Position numbers and translations under genes: made by a program. The notes below the pieces were generated by a model. The model worked only from the letters and a program-made list of their open reading frames with translations. It was not told the DNA's origin and did no database searches. A stretch of 19,987 nt of DNA from an uncultured Clostridia bacterium (GTDB lineage: Bacteria > Bacillota > Clostridia > TANB77 > CAG-508). Location: positions 1-19,987 of the forward strand of contig CAKOVS010000016.1 of assembly GCA_934122085.1 (NCBI GenBank), read 5' to 3'. Of the stretch, positions 15,936-19,987 are shown piece after piece. Every line of letters begins with the position of its first letter. Position 1 is the first letter of the stretch.

Positions 15936-15967
15936 TTGACTTATTATCAAATTTTTTATATTATTAT
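15936..15967 (+). promoter_or_regulatory. Candidate parAB promoter
   Basis: TTGACT at 15936-15941 is a good -35 box. The -10 is less clear: TATATT (15957-15962, spacer 15) or TATTAT (15962-15967, spacer 20). Its position after the rsmG terminator and before parA supports a promoter here. Confidence 0.45.
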
Positions 15968-16020
15968 AGTGCTAGGAAAAATATTGAAGAAAGACATAAG
16001 AAAGAAGGGAAATGTAGAAA

Positions 16021-16779
16021 ATGGGAAAAATAATATCAGTAGCAAACCAAAAAGGGGGAGTTGGAAAAACAACAACAACAGTTAATTTGAGTACTATTTT
16101 AGCCAAAAAAGGGAAAAAAGTCTTATTAATAGATACTGATCCACAAGGAAATGCAACAAGTGGACTAGGTGTTTCAAAAGATGTAGAACTATCAGTATAT
16201 GATATATTAATTGGAGATACAGAATTTGATGAAACATTACAAGAAACAGCAATAAAAAACTTAAAAGTATGTCCATCAAATATTAGTTTAGCAGGTGCAG
16301 AAGTCCAATTAGTTTCAATGATGTCAAGAGAGCAAAGGTTAAAAACCAAGTTAGACAAAATAAAAGATCAATATGATTATATATTAATTGATTGTCCACC
16401 ATCATTAGGATTAGTAACATTAAACGCATTTACAGCGTCTGATAGTGTATTAATTCCAGTACAATGTGAGTATTTTGCACTTGAAGGATTGGGACAATTA
16501 TTAAATACAGTAAATTTAGTCAAGAAGCATTTAAACAAAAATCTTGAAATAGAAGGAGCTTTGCTTACAATGTATGATGCAAGAACAAATCTTTCAAATC
16601 AAGTAGTAAAAGAAGTAAAAAAATATTTTGAAGATAAAGTCTATAAGACAGTTATTCCAAGAAATGTTAGATTAAGTGAAGCACCAAGTTATGGAATGCC
16701 AATAACAGTATATGATCCAAGATCAAAAGGTGCAAAAGCTTATGAAAAATTTGCAAAAGAATTGTTGAAAAACAATTAA
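16021..16779 (+). CDS. parA: Chromosome partitioning ATPase ParA/Soj
   Basis: ParA-family ATPase that binds DNA non-specifically and, stimulated by ParB, drives origin segregation; Soj also modulates DnaA. The 252-residue protein has the deviant Walker A KGGVGKTT (11-18) with the signature lysine, the switch LLIDTDPQGNATSGLG, and YILIDCPPSLG. It lacks an N-terminal HTH, as in chromosomal ParA proteins. AAGGGA lies 10 bases before the ATG. parB follows after 45 bases in the same unit. Confidence 0.95.
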   Translation: MGKIISVANQKGGVGKTTTTVNLSTILAKKGKKVLLIDTDPQGNATSGLGVSKDVELSVYDILIGDTEFDETLQETAIKNLKVCPSNISLAGAEVQLVSMMSREQRLKTKLDKIKDQYDYILIDCPPSLGLVTLNAFTASDSVLIPVQCEYFALEGLGQLLNTVNLVKKHLNKNLEIEGALLTMYDARTNLSNQVVKEVKKYFEDKVYKTVIPRNVRLSEAPSYGMPITVYDPRSKGAKAYEKFAKELLKNN

Positions 16780-16824
16780 AATTGCATAAAGTTTACATAA
16801 TCATATTAAAGAGGGGGCAATAAA

Positions 16825-17700
16825 ATGGCACAACCAAAAAAAACAGGATTAGGAAAAGGTTTAGATGCTCTTTTTGGAGGAGTATCAATAAATGAACAAC
16901 CACAAGAAACTGTTGTTGAAGAAAAAAGTGAAATAAATGATAATTTAAAATCATTAAAAATAACTGAAGTTGAACCAAACAGAGATCAACCAAGAAAACA
17001 ATTTAAGCAAGAAGCATTAGAAGATTTAGCAGAATCAATAAAAACATATGGAATAATTCAACCAATAGTAGTAACAAAACAAGATGGATATTATGGAATT
17101 GTTGCAGGTGAAAGAAGATGGAGAGCAGCTAAATTAGCAGGATTAGAAGAAATTCCAGCTATAATAAGAGAAGATGATGAACAAAAAAACAGAGAAATTG
17201 CATTGATTGAAAATATTCAAAGAGAAGATTTAAACCCATATGAAAAAGCATTAGGAATTAGAAATTTAATGGATAAATATGGTTTAACACAAGAAGAAGT
17301 TTCAAAAAGAATAGGAAAAAGTAGAAGTGCAGTATCAAACACTGTTAGAATTTTAAATTTAGCTCCAGATGTATTAGAACTTGTAAAAGAGGGAAAATTA
17401 TCAGAAGGACATTGTAAAGCATTAGCTGCTATAACAGATCAAAAAAGACAATATGAAATGGCTATAAGAATGATAGAAAGAGGAGAATCTGTAAGACAAG
17501 CAGAACAAAAGAATTTGAGAGCTAAAAAAGAAAAATATTTAGATCCAAAGTATAAGATGTTATATGATGATATTGAAGATAGATTTCAAGGATTTTTTGG
17601 AACAAAAGTAAAATTAGACCAAGGAAAAAGAAAAGGAAAGATAATTATTGAATATAATGGAAATTCAGATTTAGAAAGAATTTTAGATTTATTAAAATAA
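16825..17700 (+). CDS. parB: Chromosome partitioning protein ParB/Spo0J
   Basis: ParB is a CTP-dependent DNA clamp that loads at parS and recruits ParA and SMC. The 291-residue protein opens with GLGKGLDALFGG (8-19), the segment that stimulates ParA. It has the CTP-binding GERRWR (95-100) and ENIQRE (129-134) motifs, a parS-binding HTH (about 154-176, LTQEEVSKRIGKSRSAVSN), and a C-terminal dimerisation domain. A GAGGGGG site precedes the ATG. I found no parS (TGTTTCACGTGAAACA-like) in this window, so the sites must lie elsewhere. A perfect all-A/T 9-bp hairpin (17697-17717) overlaps its stop. Confidence 0.95.
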   Translation: MAQPKKTGLGKGLDALFGGVSINEQPQETVVEEKSEINDNLKSLKITEVEPNRDQPRKQFKQEALEDLAESIKTYGIIQPIVVTKQDGYYGIVAGERRWRAAKLAGLEEIPAIIREDDEQKNREIALIENIQREDLNPYEKALGIRNLMDKYGLTQEEVSKRIGKSRSAVSNTVRILNLAPDVLELVKEGKLSEGHCKALAAITDQKRQYEMAIRMIERGESVRQAEQKNLRAKKEKYLDPKYKMLYDDIEDRFQGFFGTKVKLDQGKRKGKIIIEYNGNSDLERILDLLK

Positions 17701-17757
17701 TTAAATCTTTTAATTATAAGAAGAAAATTAACTTTTTAAAATTTTTAATTAAAACTA

Positions 17758-17787
17758 TTGACAAGCGACATGAAAGTATGGTAATAT
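17758..17787 (+). promoter_or_regulatory. tRNA-Ser promoter
   Basis: TTGACA (17758-17763) and TAATAT (17782-17787) with an 18-base spacer lie 19 bases before the first tRNA. The preceding A/T block closely copies that of the rpmH promoter. Confidence 0.65.
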
Positions 17788-17806
17788 TAATAATGTCGTG
17801 AGACAC

Positions 17807-17898
<92 letters not shown>

Positions 17899-17906
17899 AG
17901 TATAAG

Positions 17907-17937
17907 AGTTAGATATGAAGATATTGAGTATCTAACT
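17907..17937 (+). other. Hairpin between the two tRNA genes
   Basis: AGTTAGATA (17907-17915) pairs perfectly with TATCTAACT (17929-17937), 9 bp, followed by a short TTTA. It may be a weak terminator or a processing element in a joint tRNA transcript. Confidence 0.45.
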
Positions 17938-17953
17938 TTTATTTATATAAATT

Positions 17954-18043
17954 GTAGGTGTACCCAAGTGGTGAAGGGGGCAGTTTGCTAAACTGCTAGG
18001 TCCTGTAAGGGGCGCGGAGGTTCGAACCCTCTCACCTACGCCA
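17954..18043 (+). tRNA. tRNA-Ser (anticodon GCU)
   Basis: Acceptor GTAGGTG (17954-17960) pairs with CACCTAC (18033-18039), discriminator G, encoded CCA. The stem GCAGT/ACTGC holds the loop TTGCTAA with GCT at 17987-17989. The long variable arm and GGTTCGAACCC T-arm are present. It reads AGU/AGC codons. It lies 55 bases after tRNA-Ser(UGA) and probably shares its promoter. Confidence 0.95.
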
Positions 18044-18082
18044 AAATAAGATATAAGGAATTAGTTCTTTATGTCTTTTTTT
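18043..18082 (+). repeat. 40-base direct repeat, copy 1; also the tRNA terminator
   Basis: The block starts at the last base of the tRNA CCA. Within it 18048-18060 pairs with 18065-18077 (13 bp, with two G-U pairs and a TTAG loop), followed by seven T (18076-18082), a standard terminator. The same 40 bases recur at 18899-18938 after hicB. Confidence 0.9.
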
Positions 18083-18166
18083 ATATCTTAGTTAAATCTG
18101 CAAAAGAAAAACTTTTGGAAAATACATAAAATTAAATAATTTTCATAAAATACAAATATAATTATA

Positions 18167-18196
18167 TTGACAAATACGTATTACACGTAGTATAAT
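18167..18196 (+). promoter_or_regulatory. hicAB promoter with an embedded operator-like palindrome
   Basis: TTGACA (18167-18172) and TATAAT (18191-18196) are both perfect, spacer 18. Inside the spacer TACGT (18175-18179) and ACGTA (18185-18189) form an inverted repeat with a 5-base centre. HicB-type antitoxins commonly repress their own promoter, so this palindrome is the likely operator; binding itself is inferred. Confidence 0.7.
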
Positions 18197-18219
18197 ATAA
18201 TTGTTAGGAGGAAGTAGTC

Positions 18220-18403
18220 ATGACATTTCGAGAACTAGAGAAATTGTTAACCTCCAATGGTTGGTATCATCATCACACAAATGGTTCTCATTACATATAT
18301 AGGAACAATGAGATGAAACGAAAGTATTCCAGTGCCTAATCATAAAGGAGATATACCTAAGGGAACTCTTAACAATATCTTAAAACAGGCTGGGTTGAAA
18401 TAA
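18220..18403 (+). pseudogene. hicA: HicA-type mRNA interferase toxin, frameshifted
   Basis: HicA toxins are small double-stranded-RNA-binding-fold RNases that cut mRNA. From ATG 18220 (AGGAGG upstream) the frame gives MTFRELEKLLTSNGW, then HHHTNGSHYIYRN including the family's active-site His in GSH, and stops at 18337. The rest of the family sequence, IPVPNHKGDIPKGTLNNILKQAGLK, continues in the +1 frame from 18326 to TAA 18401-18403. One surplus base around 18319-18325 therefore breaks the gene. Codons such as CGA, ACC and TCC are unlike the AGA- and ACA-rich neighbours, suggesting transfer. The family call is firm; inactivation is inferred. Confidence 0.85.
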
Positions 18404-18414
18404 ACCCTAGCCTG
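18386..18414 (+). other. Hairpin spanning the hicA stop codon
   Basis: CAGGCTGGGTT (18386-18396) pairs with AACCCTAGCCTG (18403-18414), with one bulged base and a 6-base loop. It is not followed by T residues. It may limit readthrough or protect the hicB message, so altering the toxin-to-antitoxin ratio; this is inference. Confidence 0.5.
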
Positions 18415-18434
18415 TAATTAGATGGAGGTAGATT

Positions 18435-18869
18435 ATGAAAGTTATTTATCCAGTATTATTTTATGAGGAAAAAGAAAATGAATATTCAGTATTTATACCA
18501 GATTTAGATAATGCAAGTACATGTGGAGCTACATTACAAGAAGCAATGGAAATGGCAGAAGAACTAATTGCAAGTGTAGTATTAGATGATATGGAAGAAA
18601 AAGATAGAATACCAAAAGCAAGTAATATTGAAGAAGTATCATTTGATAAACTAGAAAATATTTTAAATATAGAAAATTGGGACTATATTTCTAAGTTTAA
18701 AACATATATAGCAGTAGATATAAGTTTGTATGCTGAGAAATGGGGAAAAGAATTAGTTAAGAAAACTGTTAATATTCCAAAGTGGGTAAATACTAAGGCG
18801 GAAGAGTTAAAAATAAATTTTTCAAAAACATTAGAAGAGGCATTATTAAAGAAGATATATGAGAAATAA
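18435..18869 (+). CDS. hicB: HicB-type antitoxin
   Basis: HicB binds HicA, blocks its active site and represses the operon. The 144-residue protein has the partly degraded RNase-H-like HicB fold at 1-60 (YPVLFYEEKENEYSVFIPDL, then ATLQEAMEMAEELIA) and a C-terminal ribbon-helix-helix-like segment (about 108-140: VKKTVNIPKWVN, KINFSKTLEEALLKKI). It appears intact, with GGAGG 8-10 bases before the ATG, while its toxin gene is broken. It follows hicA by 31 bases. Confidence 0.9.
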   Translation: MKVIYPVLFYEEKENEYSVFIPDLDNASTCGATLQEAMEMAEELIASVVLDDMEEKDRIPKASNIEEVSFDKLENILNIENWDYISKFKTYIAVDISLYAEKWGKELVKKTVNIPKWVNTKAEELKINFSKTLEEALLKKIYEK

Positions 18870-18898
18870 TAGTATACGGATAGTTAATAGCTTATGTA

Positions 18899-18938
18899 AA
18901 AATAAGATATAAGGAATTAGTTCTTTATGTCTTTTTTT
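18899..18938 (+). repeat. 40-base direct repeat, copy 2; terminator after hicB
   Basis: Identical over 40 bases to 18043-18082, with the same 13-bp stem and a run of eight T (18932-18939). The sequences immediately outside the repeats differ. It bounds the hicAB cassette on the right and ends its transcript. Confidence 0.9.
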
Positions 18939-19028
18939 TAGTTTTTAAATTAAAAAATGAAATTTAAGTAGCATAATCCACAATTTGTAAATAATATGTG
19001 GAAAGAATGTAAAAAAAATCGAAATCTA

Positions 19029-19057
19029 TTGTATAAACAAATGTTTCTTGATATAAT
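19029..19057 (+). promoter_or_regulatory. Promoter of the YwaF-like gene
   Basis: A perfect TATAAT (19052-19057) lies 17 bases after a weak -35 TTGTAT (19029-19034). Transcription would start near 19064, close to the AAGGAG ribosome site. The preceding stretch (18940-19028) holds an inverted repeat TCCACA/TGTGGA (18978-18983, 18998-19003), the left arm inside a near-match to a DnaA box. Confidence 0.5.
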
Positions 19058-19080
19058 CACATAAGGAGAGGTGAAGATAT

Positions 19081-19854
19081 ATGCCAATATTTGCAAAACA
19101 AGGAGAATATGAACCTTGTGGAATCTTTACAAAAGAACATTTTTTATTAATATTATTAACAATAATAGGAATAAAAATATCATTAAAAAAAACTATAAAT
19201 AAAACACATAAAGAAGTTAAACAAATAATAAAAAAATGTACAATTGCAATGTGGATTTTCGAAGTCATAATAATATTATTTAAAGTAATAACAGGTGGTA
19301 TTAAGAACTTAAACAATTATGTACCATTATATTATTGCAGTTTATTATTATATGCAGGTTTACTAAGTTCATTTGCTAAAAATGAATTAAAAAGAATTGG
19401 AGATGTATTTTTAGCTACAGGAGGAATTATAGGTGGAATAGTATTTATTTTATATCCATCTACATCATTACCAACATACCCAGCAATTCACATAGTAAGT
19501 TTACATAGTTTTATTTTCCATGGAATAATGATTTATTTAGGATTATTAATAAATAAAACCAAATATATTGAACTTCAATCATCAGACATAAAATATTATT
19601 TTATTTTAGTTGGAAGTATATGTGTATTAGCATATATAGTAAATAATATTTTTGGAAGTAATTTAATGTTTATATCTAAGAACTTTCCAGGAACACCAAT
19701 AGAAATAATATATAATATTTCTGGAAAATATTTTACATTAATAATGAGTTTTGGACAAATGATATTGCCATTTTATATAGTCTATGGAGTTGTAAAACAA
19801 ATGGAGAAAAACAAAGAATTAAATGAACAAGTTGCTTTAGAAATAAAAAGTTAA
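19081..19854 (+). CDS. YwaF/TIGR02206-family integral membrane protein
   Basis: A 257-residue protein with about six to seven hydrophobic segments (roughly 18-32, 55-70, 82-98, 108-122, 140-157, 172-190 and 215-237). The phrases NYVPLYYCSLLLY, ILYPSTSLPTYPAIH and SLHSFIFHGIMIYLGLL match the TIGR02206 (YwaF, TP0381-like) family, whose molecular role is not established. The GGAGAGGTG ribosome site is strong. It stands alone between its own promoter and another promoter at 19864. The family call is from motif memory and moderately sure. Confidence 0.75.
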   Translation: MPIFAKQGEYEPCGIFTKEHFLLILLTIIGIKISLKKTINKTHKEVKQIIKKCTIAMWIFEVIIILFKVITGGIKNLNNYVPLYYCSLLLYAGLLSSFAKNELKRIGDVFLATGGIIGGIVFILYPSTSLPTYPAIHIVSLHSFIFHGIMIYLGLLINKTKYIELQSSDIKYYFILVGSICVLAYIVNNIFGSNLMFISKNFPGTPIEIIYNISGKYFTLIMSFGQMILPFYIVYGVVKQMEKNKELNEQVALEIKS

Positions 19855-19863
19855 TAAAATCCA

Positions 19864-19892
19864 TTGACTCAAATAATAAGATACTATATAAT
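19864..19892 (+). promoter_or_regulatory. Sigma-A-type promoter for a gene beyond the right edge
   Basis: TTGACT (19864-19869) and TATAAT (19887-19892) with a 17-base spacer. AGGAG (19911-19915) follows, so a gene should begin soon after. Confidence 0.75.
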
Positions 19893-19924
19893 GATGTTAA
19901 AATAAATACAAGGAGACTAACTAT

Positions 19925-19987
19925 ATGAATGTCAATAGTTTTTCCTAAAAAATTTAAAAAATTAGTACATTGAAAAAATGCATGACA
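19925..19987 (+). other. Start of an unidentified gene or leader peptide at the right edge
   Basis: After the AGGAG, the ATG at 19925 opens only seven codons before TAA, and the ATG at 19929 in another frame opens 14 codons (MSIVFPKKFKKLVH) before TGA. Either could be a leader peptide, or the real gene is frameshifted or starts past the window. I cannot name a product. Confidence 0.3.

Noticed and set aside
15519..15950. 143-codon minus-strand frame opposite rsmG
   Set aside because: Complement of the rsmG SAM-domain and tail codons; no independent start signals, and it runs through the terminator.
15882..16085. 67-codon plus-strand frame between rsmG and parA
   Set aside because: It reads through the rsmG terminator and the parA promoter into parA in the wrong frame.
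15972..16358. 128-codon minus-strand frame opposite parA
   Set aside because: Antisense to the strongly conserved Walker A region of parA; no family features.
16800..17800. parS site near parAB
   Set aside because: No TGTTTCACGTGAAACA-like palindrome could be found here or elsewhere in the window; the only CACGT (18184-18188) belongs to the hicAB operator palindrome.

Overview
The window is the chromosomal origin of replication of a very AT-rich Gram-positive bacterium, most likely a member of the Clostridia. Gene order, Gram-positive Shine-Dalgarno sequences, absence of noc between rsmG and parA, and near-exclusive A/T-ending codons all point that way; the exact lineage cannot be fixed from sequence alone.

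Layout. Genes diverge from an origin at about 7.2-9.1 kb. To the left, on the minus strand, are dnaA, dnaN, recF and gyrB, then a VirB4-type conjugation ATPase gene that runs off the left edge. To the right, on the plus strand, are rpmH-rnpA-yidD-yidC-jag (ribosome/RNase P/membrane insertion), a terminator, mnmE-mnmG-rsmG (tRNA and rRNA modification), a terminator, parA-parB (chromosome partition), two tRNA-Ser genes, a hicAB toxin-antitoxin cassette with a broken toxin, and a YwaF-like membrane protein. Nearly all genes are co-oriented with replication. The origin is bipartite: one DnaA-box cluster lies between dnaN and dnaA and carries a clear DnaA-trio unwinding element, and a second lies between dnaA and rpmH.

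Departures from the common arrangement. gyrA does not follow gyrB and no S4-domain yaaA lies between dnaN and recF; the latter gap holds two copies of an imperfect repeat. Between gyrB and the VirB4 gene, about 450 bases without a coding region fold on the plus strand into a chain of hairpins, two of them 16 bp long with G-U pairs that only make sense in a plus-strand RNA, ending in a terminator. This looks like an unannotated structured non-coding RNA. The VirB4-type gene is split between two frames at a run of eight A residues, where a -1 slip would join the halves. The hicAB cassette is bracketed by two identical 40-base copies of the terminator that follows the tRNA-Ser pair.

The core genes work together: DnaA opens the origin and represses itself, DnaN and RecF serve the fork and its repair, GyrB supplies supercoiling, ParAB segregates the origin, and the rpmH-rsmG block supports translation and membrane protein insertion.
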